Source of the DNA: CBDATA01 sp965215615
GTDB lineage: Bacteria > Acidobacteriota > Vicinamibacteria > Marinacidobacterales > Marinacidobacteraceae
NCBI GenBank assembly: GCA_965215615.1
Contig: OZ244068.1
Span: forward strand, 1,116,001-1,180,000
Reading direction: 5' to 3'
DNA: 64,000 nucleotides
The notes beneath the pieces were generated by a model. It was not told where the DNA came from and searched no databases. It saw nothing but the letters and a program-made list of their open reading frames with translations. Shown here in pieces: positions 41,203 to 48,475 of the stretch (positions within the stretch are counted from its first letter, which is position 1; each line of letters opens with the position of its first letter). The position numbers and the translations under genes were made by a program.

Positions 41203-41961
41203 TCAGGGAGTCCGTTCTGCTATCTGCCGCGGGTCGCCGAGGAGAGCGGCTGGTTCCGACTCCGACCAGTCCCATTCGTACCCTCGCTGCGGGACGCGGT
41301 TTTCTTCGTAGGTGTCCACCTCGTTGCCCCAGTGCTCCCAGCCAGGGACGCGTTCTCGCGAGAACAGCTCCACGAACGGTCCGGGACTGCACTCGGTGAT
41401 GATCCGGTGCAGGGTCGGAGGCTTGCGAGAGTGTTCGCGCTTGCGGTGGATGATGATGTTCGTTTGTCGCCGGCCCGGCCCCAGCGTTCGCAGACGTCCG
41501 CGTATCCCGAACAGCACGAGCTCGGTCACATTGCGAAAGTAGAACCCCACCCCACGCCCATCCGGCCCGCCGTCCTTGCGCACCTTGAACCAGACGAGAT
41601 TCGTCTTGTAGGTGAAACCCCAGGCCTCCATCAGTTCCAACCCGTCGCCGAGCAGCGCATTGGGACACCACAGGTAGAGATGGCTGGCATCTTTCGCCAG
41701 ATCGGCGACGGGCAGCTCCTTCAGCGCGGCGACCGTCATGGTGGGGTAGCGCGCCAAGCGGCGGTGTTCGGGGGCAACCTTTCCGGTTCGATTCTGGAAA
41801 CGCCACGGCGGGTCGATCAACAGGGCACCGAACCTGTCTGGATGCCTGCCCGCAAAGGCGCGCAAGGACCGGGATGTCTCGTGGAGGTTCACGGATTCGT
41901 CTGTGGAGAAACGCCCGTTCGCCGAGGGGAAAAGTAGTGGTTGAGAGCGAATGTCGAGCAC
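41203..41961 (-). CDS. MT-A70-family adenine methyltransferase of the restriction-modification pair
   Basis: A 252-aa protein from a GTG at 41961. It has the family core FGALLIDPPWRFQNRTGK (DPPW catalytic motif IV) followed by LPVADLAKDASHLYLWCPNA, AWGFTYKTNLVWFKVRK and GRQTNIIIH-type strands. Bacterial MT-A70 enzymes make N6-methyladenine in DNA and accompany restriction enzymes. The BglII-like nuclease is directly downstream on the same strand, consistent with recognition of a GATC-containing site, though this is only family inference. A perfect 6-bp-arm palindrome lies 25 bp upstream. Confidence 0.85.
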   Translation of the reverse strand: MLDIRSQPLLFPSANGRFSTDESVNLHETSRSLRAFAGRHPDRFGALLIDPPWRFQNRTGKVAPEHRRLARYPTMTVAALKELPVADLAKDASHLYLWCPNALLGDGLELMEAWGFTYKTNLVWFKVRKDGGPDGRGVGFYFRNVTELVLFGIRGRLRTLGPGRRQTNIIIHRKREHSRKPPTLHRIITECSPGPFVELFSRERVPGWEHWGNEVDTYEENRVPQRGYEWDWSESEPAALLGDPRQIAERTP

Positions 41962-41986
41962 AGAGGACGGTTCGCCCGGAATGTAG

Positions 41987-42002
41987 ATGTCAAGAGTGAC
42001 AT
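41987..42002. promoter_or_regulatory. Palindromic candidate operator of the R-M genes
   Basis: ATGTCA-AGAG-TGACAT (6-4-6) lies 25-41 bp upstream of the methylase GTG. Restriction-modification operons are often controlled by C-protein boxes or by the methylase itself at such palindromes. No C-protein gene is adjacent, so self-regulation would be needed. Only the palindrome is observed. Confidence 0.35.
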
Positions 42003-42061
42003 ATTCCGTCTTGAATCAGGATATCGGGCCGGGATGTCTCCCCATCGAATGCCCTGCCCGC

Positions 42062-42910
42062 TCAGTGCGCCGCGTTGAGATTCCAGTCGTACTCGTATTC
42101 GAGGCCGCCCTCGAAGCCCCGGATCGCCTCGTCGAGCTCCGGGTTTGCGTATTCGAGGAGATGCCGGATCACGCCCTCTTCGTTGCCGCCGAAATCCTCG
42201 ACGAACCACGAGTAGATGCTCGAAGCCACTCCGAACGACTCATCGAGGATCTCCACCCCTCGCGGGTGGTTCACATAGCCCCGGGCGCTCTCTTCCAGCA
42301 TCTCCTCCAGCCGGTCGGCGGTGTAGGGGCGCGGAGCCAGATTGGGGCACCCGATGCTCGCGCAGTTGACCGCGTAGTGGATGCGCGGGTCTTGCCAGAT
42401 GGGACGGAGGATGTCGTGCTCGATGTTGTCGAGGGTGAGCTCCTGCCCCAGCAACCGGGCGTAGGGGTCACCCCACGGTCCCCGGAGCGGGATCAGGCTG
42501 CTCGAGATGTCACGGATGGAATCCACCGGATACTCGGTGAGGACCACTTCCACGGTCAGCGCGTTGTAGAAGTTGATCCAGTACGCCATCTGTTCGTCGC
42601 GGCGGTAGCGGCGCGGGTCCACTTCCTGAAGCGCCGCGAGATAACTCTGGAGCTTGCCCCGGTCCACCGGGTTCGCCTGGAGTCCCGCGTAGTCGAAGAG
42701 GTGGACACCGGACGGGTCGTCGGTATGCAGGTATTCGTCGAGGATCTCTCCCCACGCGCCGTGCTCGATGGTCGCGGTGCTCGCCTCGTCGTGGTCGGCG
42801 AAGCGGATGTCCGGGTCTCCGGATGGCCCGGCGCAGGAAAGAGAAGCAGCGAGCAGCGGGAGAAGGAAACCGTGCCCCCTCCCCCGCAGGGACGATGCTC
42901 TCCGGGTCAC
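42062..42910 (-). CDS. DUF547-family lipoprotein
   Basis: A 282-aa protein from a GTG at 42910 that overlaps the preceding stop (GTGA). A lipobox-type signal (LLAASLSCAG) precedes the DUF547 domain. Visible features are VHLFDYAGLQANPVDRGKLQ, EQMAYWINFYNALTVEVVL, IHYAVNCASIGCPNLAPRPY and a C-terminal AIRGFEGGLEYEYDWNLN. The conserved YWINFYNA and NCASxGCP phrases define the family, whose Cys-His core suggests a papain-like or transglutaminase-like fold; activity is not established. It is encoded with the barrel protein and the small secreted protein, implying an envelope role. Confidence 0.85.
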   Translation of the reverse strand: MTRRASSLRGRGHGFLLPLLAASLSCAGPSGDPDIRFADHDEASTATIEHGAWGEILDEYLHTDDPSGVHLFDYAGLQANPVDRGKLQSYLAALQEVDPRRYRRDEQMAYWINFYNALTVEVVLTEYPVDSIRDISSSLIPLRGPWGDPYARLLGQELTLDNIEHDILRPIWQDPRIHYAVNCASIGCPNLAPRPYTADRLEEMLEESARGYVNHPRGVEILDESFGVASSIYSWFVEDFGGNEEGVIRHLLEYANPELDEAIRGFEGGLEYEYDWNLNAAH

Positions 42911-43773
42911 TCGAAGGAGGAGCCGAAGGTGTAGGAGAAGCCTCCGCCGAAGACCTGGGAGGCCGCGGTGTTGCGCCCGTCCACCACCTGGCCGTAGAAG
43001 GCGTTGAGGCCGATTTCGTCGGTGAGGTTGACGAGCAGCCGCCCGCCCACCAGGTGGATGTCTTCCTGGAGCTCAGGGAAGCGGTCCGGGCTGAAGCCGG
43101 GGCCGCCGATATCGAGGCCTTCTTCGTTGCCGTTGACGATCCGGTAGTCGGCGGCCACCGAGATCTGATCACTCAGGATGAGGTAGCCCGAAAGGTTCAC
43201 GAAGACATCCGAGGGGATGTCCTCGGTGCGGTAGCGGTAGCCGCCCTCCGCCGAGAACCCGACCCGATCCACGAACTGGCCGACGAGGACCGAGCCTTCG
43301 AAGCCGTTCCCGCCGTCACCGAGCGAGTTGATGTAGCCGGTGTCGTAGGGGCCCGCTACGATGGCGCCGGCACGGATCGCCACGCTCGGCATCCCGGTGA
43401 CCAGCTCGTCCGCAACCCGCCAGGTCACGCTCAGGTTGGTGTCCACGAGCCCGGTGAAGCTTTCCTCGGGGGTTGGGCCCACCGGTCCCGGGATGTGGCT
43501 TCCGGCGAATCCGGATTGAAGCTCGACCGAGACGGCATCCGAGATGGCGTAGCTGATTCCGAGCCATCCGGTGTTCTGCGAGAGTTCCGCCCCGTTGCCG
43601 GGAGTCGGGCCGCGGTTGTCCGCCCGGAAGAATTCGGTGGCCGCCTGGCGACCGAAAGAGAGGCTCACCGAGCCGGTTCCCGGTTCGGCGATCCAGGGAG
43701 TAGCCTGGGCGAGGGCACCGGCCGGGACCGCGAGAGCGAGCAGGACGAAAAGGGGCTTGAAAGGTGTCTTCAT
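42907..43773 (-). CDS. Predicted outer-membrane beta-barrel protein
   Basis: A 288-aa protein with a clear signal peptide (MKTPFKPLFVLLALAVPAGALA). It is followed by alternating amphipathic strands (GSVSLSFGRQAATEF, TGWLGISYAISDAVSVELQS, NLSVTWRVADEL, ISVAADYRIVNG) and a C-terminal aromatic strand ending FSYTFGSSFE, as expected for a small outer-membrane barrel of about 12 strands. It resembles uncharacterised transporter/porin-like proteins. The downstream DUF547 lipoprotein is coupled to it (GTGA overlap). A GTG at 43776 directly precedes the ATG. Confidence 0.75.
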   Translation of the reverse strand: MKTPFKPLFVLLALAVPAGALAQATPWIAEPGTGSVSLSFGRQAATEFFRADNRGPTPGNGAELSQNTGWLGISYAISDAVSVELQSGFAGSHIPGPVGPTPEESFTGLVDTNLSVTWRVADELVTGMPSVAIRAGAIVAGPYDTGYINSLGDGGNGFEGSVLVGQFVDRVGFSAEGGYRYRTEDIPSDVFVNLSGYLILSDQISVAADYRIVNGNEEGLDIGGPGFSPDRFPELQEDIHLVGGRLLVNLTDEIGLNAFYGQVVDGRNTAASQVFGGGFSYTFGSSFE

Positions 43774-43797
43774 CACGAAAGTTCTCTCAGCAGGCCG

Positions 43798-44163
43798 CTA
43801 GAGCTTGAAGCGGCGGGACAGGAAGTAATGGACCAGCTCCATCCGCAGCTTGCAGTCCTCCACTCCTTCGGCGCAGAGGGCCTGCACCGCGTCGTCATCC
43901 GGGCTTCCGGCCATTTCGCCTTCGTAGGCGGCCTCGAGGCTCGCCGTCAGGCTCATCGCCCGATCCTTGTCCAGCTCGTCCCGTCCGACCGGGCAGTCGT
44001 CGCAGACGAGCTCGGAGAAGGTGAGCGCCTTGCCCTGTGAATAGGCGGCGCGCGGGCTGAGTTTGCCGGCACCGACCCCGATCGAGCCGGAACCCGCGGC
44101 GTATGCAGCCGCGAGGGCGAAAGCCGCCAGACCCAAGGCGACGGTCAGAATCTTCCTGTTCAT
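43798..44163 (-). CDS. Small secreted protein with paired cysteines
   Basis: A 121-aa protein with an excellent ribosome site (AGAAAGGA) before ATG 44163. The signal peptide (ILTVALGLAAFALAAAYAAG) leaves a mature domain of about 100 residues with LVCDDCPVGRDELDKDR and LCAEGVEDCKLRMEL, i.e. four to five cysteines able to form disulfides or bind metal. I do not recognise the family. It precedes the barrel protein by 24 bp. An attenuator-like hairpin lies between its start and the divergent symporter gene. Confidence 0.65.
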   Translation of the reverse strand: MNRKILTVALGLAAFALAAAYAAGSGSIGVGAGKLSPRAAYSQGKALTFSELVCDDCPVGRDELDKDRAMSLTASLEAAYEGEMAGSPDDDAVQALCAEGVEDCKLRMELVHYFLSRRFKL

Positions 44164-44185
44164 GATTTGTCCTTTCTCCTGTGGG

Positions 44186-44217
44186 AAAAACTGCCGAGGG
44201 GGCAACACCCCCCTCGG
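44186..44217 (-). terminator. Attenuator-like hairpin with U-tract in the 5' leader
   Basis: On the minus strand, CCGAGGGGG (44217-44209 region) pairs with CCCCCTCGG (44202-44194), with a short loop TGTTG, followed by CAG and TTTTT (44190-44186). This is a textbook intrinsic terminator pointing towards the gene that starts at 44163, only 23 bp further on. No leftward gene lies upstream, so it is in the leader rather than behind a gene. Confidence 0.6.
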
Positions 44218-44238
44218 GGCGCGTAGTCTAGCGAAGTC

Positions 44239-45630
44239 TTGTCTCCGCACCTTCCGGTTCTCGCCGCCTATTCGGCCCTGCTGATCGGGGTCGGATTCCT
44301 CGTTTCACGCGGCGCGCGCTCGACTTCCTCGTTCTTCGTGGCGGGCCGTGCGCTCCCCGCCCGGCTGGTTTTTGCGACCGTGCTGGCGGCGAACATCGGT
44401 GCCGGTTCGACGGTGGGTGCCGCCGCGCTCGGGTACCAGCACGGCCTCGCCGCCGCCTGGTGGATCGGTGCCGGAGGCCTCGGAACCCTCATCCTCGCCG
44501 TCTGGCTGGGCCCCCCGATCTGGCGGGTGGCGAAGGAGCACCGCCTCCACACGGTGGGCGACTTTCTCGAACTTCGCTACGGTGCCACGGCGCGGGCAGC
44601 ACTCACCGGTCTTCTCCTGCTGGCGACGCTCTTCGTGCTCGCTGCCCAGCTCATCGCCGCCGGAGTGCTGGTCGCGGCCGTGGCCGGGATTTCCTATCCG
44701 GCGGCGGTCCTGGCTTCGGCTCTCGTGGTGACTCTCTATTTCGCCGCCGGCGGCCTCAAGAGCGCCGCCTTCGTGAACCTGATCCAGCTCGCCGTCCTGA
44801 TGAGCGGGTTGCTGCTCGCGCTGCCCTGGGCACTTGGGGCAGCGGGCGGCCCTTCTGCCATCGAGGACGCGCTTGGCGATGGGGCTTTCGACGTATTCGG
44901 GGCGCCGGCTCTCGCGCTCCGCTATTCGGCGCTGCTGATTCCGGCCTTTCTCGCTTCGCCCGGCATCCTCCAGAAAGTGTTCGGCGGGCGCGACGAACGC
45001 GCGGTTCGAAGGGGCCTGCTGGGGGCCGGTGTTGCGATGCTGCTCTTCGCCGTGGTCCCTCCGCTCCTCGGCCTGTCGGCTGCCGTTCTCCATCCGGGAC
45101 TCGAACGTCCGGACGCGGCGCTGCCCACCCTGCTCGTCGAGACCCTCCCGGTATGGCTCGGCTGCCTCGGTGTCGTCGCGCTGTTTTCCGCCGAAGTGTC
45201 GAGTGCCGATGCGGTCCTCTTCATGCTCTCGACTTCGCTCGGGCGCGACATCTATGGCCGCTTCGTCAACCCGGAAGCCTCTCCCCGCCAAGTGCTCTTC
45301 GCCGCTCGCTTCGCGGCTTTTCTGGGCGGCCTCGCCGGAGCGGTTCTCGCGATCTTCGGCCGCAGCGTCGTGGATTCGCTAACCGTCTTCTACTCGCTTC
45401 TCGGAGTTTCGCTCCTCGCGCCGATCGCTTTCGGACTCCACCGGATACGGGTCCGGCATCGGGCGGTCCTGCCGTCCGCCGCCGCCGGGGTGGTCGCTTA
45501 TTTCGTCGGCGAGGCCGCCGGTTTCCTCTCGCCGCCGCTTCTCGGGATCGTCGTTTCGGCAGTGGGGCTCTTCCTGGGCCGAAACCGGGGCCGAAAAAGG
45601 CAGGGGGACGATTCGCGTACAGCCTGCTAA
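44239..45630 (+). CDS. Sodium/solute symporter (SSS family)
   Basis: A 463-aa membrane protein starting with TTG at 44239. SSS features: STSSFFVAGRALPARLVFAT, ANIGAGSTVGAAALGY (Na-site helix), YFAAGGLKSAAFVNLIQLAV and LGVVALFSAEVSSADAVLFM, with the D-A-x-L-F helix near the second sodium site. The NIGAGSTVGAA sequence is closest to the proline/pantothenate-like branch, but substrate is unassigned. It is distinct from the two SSS genes at 11.9 and 30.5 kb. The hydrophilic C-terminus ends RKRQGDDSRTAC. The next gene, rpsP, starts 58 bp downstream. Confidence 0.88.
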   Translation: MSPHLPVLAAYSALLIGVGFLVSRGARSTSSFFVAGRALPARLVFATVLAANIGAGSTVGAAALGYQHGLAAAWWIGAGGLGTLILAVWLGPPIWRVAKEHRLHTVGDFLELRYGATARAALTGLLLLATLFVLAAQLIAAGVLVAAVAGISYPAAVLASALVVTLYFAAGGLKSAAFVNLIQLAVLMSGLLLALPWALGAAGGPSAIEDALGDGAFDVFGAPALALRYSALLIPAFLASPGILQKVFGGRDERAVRRGLLGAGVAMLLFAVVPPLLGLSAAVLHPGLERPDAALPTLLVETLPVWLGCLGVVALFSAEVSSADAVLFMLSTSLGRDIYGRFVNPEASPRQVLFAARFAAFLGGLAGAVLAIFGRSVVDSLTVFYSLLGVSLLAPIAFGLHRIRVRHRAVLPSAAAGVVAYFVGEAAGFLSPPLLGIVVSAVGLFLGRNRGRKRQGDDSRTAC

Positions 45631-45688
45631 GATTCCCGCCTCCCGGCGGTGGGCCGGGGATCCTCGCAACCTCTTCCCTTCAACTGAC

Positions 45689-45979
45689 ATGCTGAACATC
45701 AGGCTCGCGCGTACCGGCCGGAAACGGGATGCCCATTTCCGCGTCGTCGTCGCCGACGCGCTCCACGGCAAGGTGGGGCGGATCGTGGAGACGGTGGGCC
45801 ACTACCACCCGCGCCTGCCGAGCGACGCAGAGGGTCGGGTGCTGGTGGACGAGGAACGGGCCCGTTTCTGGATCGGTCGCGGGGCGCAGCCGAGCGATAC
45901 CGTGCGGCGGCTTCTGCGAAAGCTCCCGGCGGTGCCGGCCGAATCCACGGCCAAATCCACGGCCAAATCCACGGACTGA
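45689..45979 (+). CDS. rpsP: 30S ribosomal protein bS16
   Basis: A 96-aa protein with the S16 signature MLNIRLARTGRKRDAHFRVV then VGRIVETVGHYHPR and FWIGRGAQPSDTVRRLL. It assembles early into the small subunit. Residues 1-82 correspond to the usual length; the C-terminal tail carries STAKSTAKSTD, encoded by a 12-bp repeat near the stop. The start is the ATG at 45689. It is the first gene of the conserved rpsP-rimM-trmD-rplS operon. The small KH-domain gene often found between rpsP and rimM is absent. Confidence 0.95.
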   Translation: MLNIRLARTGRKRDAHFRVVVADALHGKVGRIVETVGHYHPRLPSDAEGRVLVDEERARFWIGRGAQPSDTVRRLLRKLPAVPAESTAKSTAKSTD

Positions 45980-46079
45980 ACGAATCCCGGCGGGGTGTTC
46001 CGCTCTCCGCTCCGGATTTTCCTTCCCTTCCTGAAATTTCCCCTACCTTCACCGAGCGTGTTCCTGGAGTATTTCGATC

Positions 46080-46667
46080 ATGGTCGCCGGGAAAGCGCGG
46101 GAAAGCGGGTCGCGAGCCGGTTCTTCGCAAGGTGACGCGCCGGCTCCCGGTGCCGATATCGCCATCGGGGTCATCGGCCCCGCTTTCGGCCGGCGCGGAG
46201 AGGTATTCGTCGAGCCGCTGAACGGCGATCCGGAGCGTTTCGACGCTCTTCGATCTGCCCGGGTGGGCCGGCCGGGCGGGCCGGCGGTGAGTCGCGAAAT
46301 CGCCTCCTGCCGGGTGCTCAAGGGCCGTCCCGCACTCCGGTTCGCCGGGGTGGAAGACATCAGCGCCGCCGAAGCCCTGCGCGGTCATGAGTTGCGCATC
46401 GCCGAATCCGAACGCGAGGAGCTCCCCGAGGGTGTCTTCTACTTCGACGAGTTGATCGGTTGTCGCGCCGAGTCGCCCGCCGGGGAGTCCTTCGGAGAAG
46501 TGGTGGGTGTTTCCGAGGCGGGGGGCGGGTCGCTGCTCGTTTTGCGGCGAGCCGACGGAGGAGAATCCCTGATTCCGTTCGTCGAGGGGATTTGCCCCGT
46601 GGTGGACCCCGAAGCCGGCCGGATCGTCATGGACCCGCCGGACGGGCTCTTGAGGGTGAACGGATGA
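46080..46667 (+). CDS. rimM: 16S rRNA processing/30S maturation factor RimM
   Basis: A 195-aa protein. A disordered N-terminal extension (~25 residues, Gly/Ser/Ala-rich) precedes the RimM core: IAIGVIGPAFGRRGEVFVEP, then LKGRPALRFAGVEDISAAEA and HELRIAESEREELPEGVFYF followed by the PRC-barrel part SFGEVVGVSEAGGGSLLVLR ending in LIPFVEGICPVVDPEAGRIV. RimM binds S19 and assists 30S head maturation. Its stop overlaps the trmD ATG (ATGA), consistent with translational coupling. Confidence 0.93.
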   Translation: MVAGKARESGSRAGSSQGDAPAPGADIAIGVIGPAFGRRGEVFVEPLNGDPERFDALRSARVGRPGGPAVSREIASCRVLKGRPALRFAGVEDISAAEALRGHELRIAESEREELPEGVFYFDELIGCRAESPAGESFGEVVGVSEAGGGSLLVLRRADGGESLIPFVEGICPVVDPEAGRIVMDPPDGLLRVNG

Positions 46668-47386
46668 TGCGGGTGGACATCCTCACTCTCTTCCCGGAGA
46701 TGTTCGACGGAGCCTTCGGCCACGGCATCACCCGTCGGGCGAGGGAGTCCGGCGTTCTCGATATCCACCTCCATCGGCTCACCGACTGGTCGGATGGCCG
46801 CTACCAGCGCGCTGATGACGCTCCTTACGGCGGCGGCCCGGGCATGGTGATGCGGGTGGAGCCGCTCGCCCGGGCCGTGGATGCGATCCGCGCCATGGAT
46901 GCGAGGATGCCCCGGACGCTGCTCCTTTCCCCTCGCGGAAGGCTCCTCGACCAGCCTGAGGTCACGAGGATTGCCCGGGAAGAGCGGATCCTGCTGGTAG
47001 CCGGCCGCTACGAGGGCGTGGACGAGCGCTTCCTGATTCTCACTGGGGCCGAGGAAATTTCGGTCGGCGACTACGTCCTCTCCGGCGGCGAAATCCCCGC
47101 CATGGTCGTCGTCGAAGCGGCGACCCGTTTGCTGCCGGGGGCCCTCGGAGACGAGGCTTCGGCGGCCGACGACTCCTTCTCGAACGGGTTACTGGAATAC
47201 CCGCAGTACACCCGTCCCGCAGTCTGGCGCGGCGTCGAGGTTCCCGAGATCCTCCGTTCCGGGGATCATGATGCCGTCCGTCGCTACCGGCTCGAGCAGT
47301 CGGTGGCCCTGACCCGCGCCCGCCGTCCCGATCTTTACCGGAAAGCAGTCGCCGCCGGCACCATCGCAAAGGAACAAGCACCATGA
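46664..47386 (+). CDS. trmD: tRNA (guanine-37-N1)-methyltransferase
   Basis: A 240-aa SPOUT-type knot methyltransferase. Landmarks: VDILTLFPEMFDGAFGHGIT, DDAPYGGGPGMVMRVEPL, LLSPRGRLLDQPEVTR, AGRYEGVDERFL and EEISVGDYVLSGGEIPAMVV, with EYPQYTRPAVWRGVEVPEIL at the C-terminus. The enzyme methylates G37 of tRNAs to prevent frameshifting. The ATG at 46664 overlaps the rimM stop, and a second ATG at 46667 is a near alternative. Its own stop overlaps the rplS ATG (ATGA). The knot and catalytic residues appear intact. Confidence 0.96.
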   Translation: MMRVDILTLFPEMFDGAFGHGITRRARESGVLDIHLHRLTDWSDGRYQRADDAPYGGGPGMVMRVEPLARAVDAIRAMDARMPRTLLLSPRGRLLDQPEVTRIAREERILLVAGRYEGVDERFLILTGAEEISVGDYVLSGGEIPAMVVVEAATRLLPGALGDEASAADDSFSNGLLEYPQYTRPAVWRGVEVPEILRSGDHDAVRRYRLEQSVALTRARRPDLYRKAVAAGTIAKEQAP

Positions 47387-47826
47387 ACACCAGCCCGGAA
47401 AACGGGAGCCCTCCTGCGCCGGAGCCCGCGGCGCTCCCCGCTCCCGAAGGAAGCCCCACCCGCGCTGCGCCGCCTCCCGCAGTGGAGGTCATCCGCTCTC
47501 TGGAAGCCGATGAGCTTCGCTCCGATCGACCCGAGCTCCGGCCGGGCGATGCCGTCCGGGTGCACGCCACCATCCGGGAAGGGGATCGCGAGCGCATCCA
47601 GGTGTTCGAGGGGATTCTCATCGCGATGAAAAATGGGGGAAACCGCCGGACGATCACGGTTCGCAAGACCTCTTTCGGGATTCCGGTCGAACGCATCTTT
47701 CCGCTGCACTCGCCACTCCTGGCCAAGGTGGAAGTCGTCCGTTCGCACCACGTCCGCCGGGCCAAGCTCTACTTCCTGCGCGAGCGGAAGGGCAAGGCGG
47801 CGCGGCTGCGTGAGAAGCGGCGCTGA
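47383..47826 (+). CDS. rplS: 50S ribosomal protein bL19, N-terminally extended
   Basis: A 147-aa protein. The bL19 core starts near residue 34 (VEVIRSLEADELRSDRPELR) with GDAVRVHATIREGDRERIQV, GGNRRTITVRKTSFGIPVER and HVRRAKLYFLRERKGKAARL. L19 sits at the 30S-50S interface. The usual family length is about 115, so the first ~33 residues (Pro/Ala/Glu-rich) are an extra low-complexity extension. The ATG is fixed by the ATGA overlap with trmD. It ends the classic operon. Confidence 0.95.
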   Translation: MNTSPENGSPPAPEPAALPAPEGSPTRAAPPPAVEVIRSLEADELRSDRPELRPGDAVRVHATIREGDRERIQVFEGILIAMKNGGNRRTITVRKTSFGIPVERIFPLHSPLLAKVEVVRSHHVRRAKLYFLRERKGKAARLREKRR

Positions 47827-47840
47827 CCCGGTGCGGCGGT

Positions 47841-48458
47841 GTGGCGAAAGCTCCCGCCCTCGGAACTCCCGGGCGTCCGATCCTCTGCGCGGTCACCGAC
47901 CTTGCGGGGGCAGGGGAACCGTCCCGGCTTGAATCCTTGCTGGATGCCGGACTGGACTGGATCCAGTTGCGCGACCGCCGGGCGACCGATGGCGAGATGG
48001 AGGCTTTCCTGACCGGTGTCCGGGCGGTAGCTCCCCGGGTTCTCGACAGGTTGCTGCTGAACGACCGCCTTTCGCTCGCCGCGACCTTCCCGGTGGGGGG
48101 TCTTCATCTGCCGGAAGCAGGGCTTCCGGTCGAACTCGCGAGAGATCACTTTCCGGCGCTCCGCATCGGAAGGTCCGCTCACAGCCTGGAGTCGGCGAGA
48201 GAAGCTGCCCGGCAGGGGGCCGACTATGTGATCCTGGGGCCGGCTTTTCCCACCGGACAGAAACGGAATCCGCTCGCGAGGGAAGAGTTTCCGGGCACTG
48301 GCGATCTCGGGTTGCCGGTCTGGGCGATCGGCGGGATCACGCCGGCCAACGGGCGCGAGGTCGCGAAGCTCGGAATTTCGGGAGTCGCGGCCATTCGCGC
48401 GCTCCGCGAACCGGATCAGGTTCGGGCGCTTCGAGGAGCTGTCGCCTCGTGTTCCTGA
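47841..48458 (+). CDS. thiE: ThiE/TenI-family thiamine-phosphate synthase-like protein
   Basis: A 205-aa TIM-barrel protein from a GTG at 47841. Motifs match ThiE/TenI: GLDWIQLRDRRATDGEMEAF, RLLLNDRLSLA, GGLHLPEAGLP, RIGRSAHSLESAREA, GADYVILGPAFPTGQKRNPL and LPVWAIGGITPANGREVAKL. ThiE joins the thiazole and pyrimidine phosphates, whereas TenI acts as a thiazole tautomerase; the short length and HLPE leave either possible. It starts 15 bp after rplS, where rnhB would be common in other genomes. Its 3' end overlaps an earlier possible start of the next gene. Confidence 0.75.
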   Translation: MAKAPALGTPGRPILCAVTDLAGAGEPSRLESLLDAGLDWIQLRDRRATDGEMEAFLTGVRAVAPRVLDRLLLNDRLSLAATFPVGGLHLPEAGLPVELARDHFPALRIGRSAHSLESAREAARQGADYVILGPAFPTGQKRNPLAREEFPGTGDLGLPVWAIGGITPANGREVAKLGISGVAAIRALREPDQVRALRGAVASCS

Positions 48459-48475
48459 AGCCTTCGCCCGCTACG

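Noticed and set aside
42823..44040. 405-codon plus-strand frame opposite the DUF547 and barrel genes
   Set aside because: No motif, and it covers three good minus-strand genes with signal peptides.
47827..47841. TPP riboswitch upstream of thiE
   Set aside because: The gap to rplS is only 14 bp, too short for a THI element.
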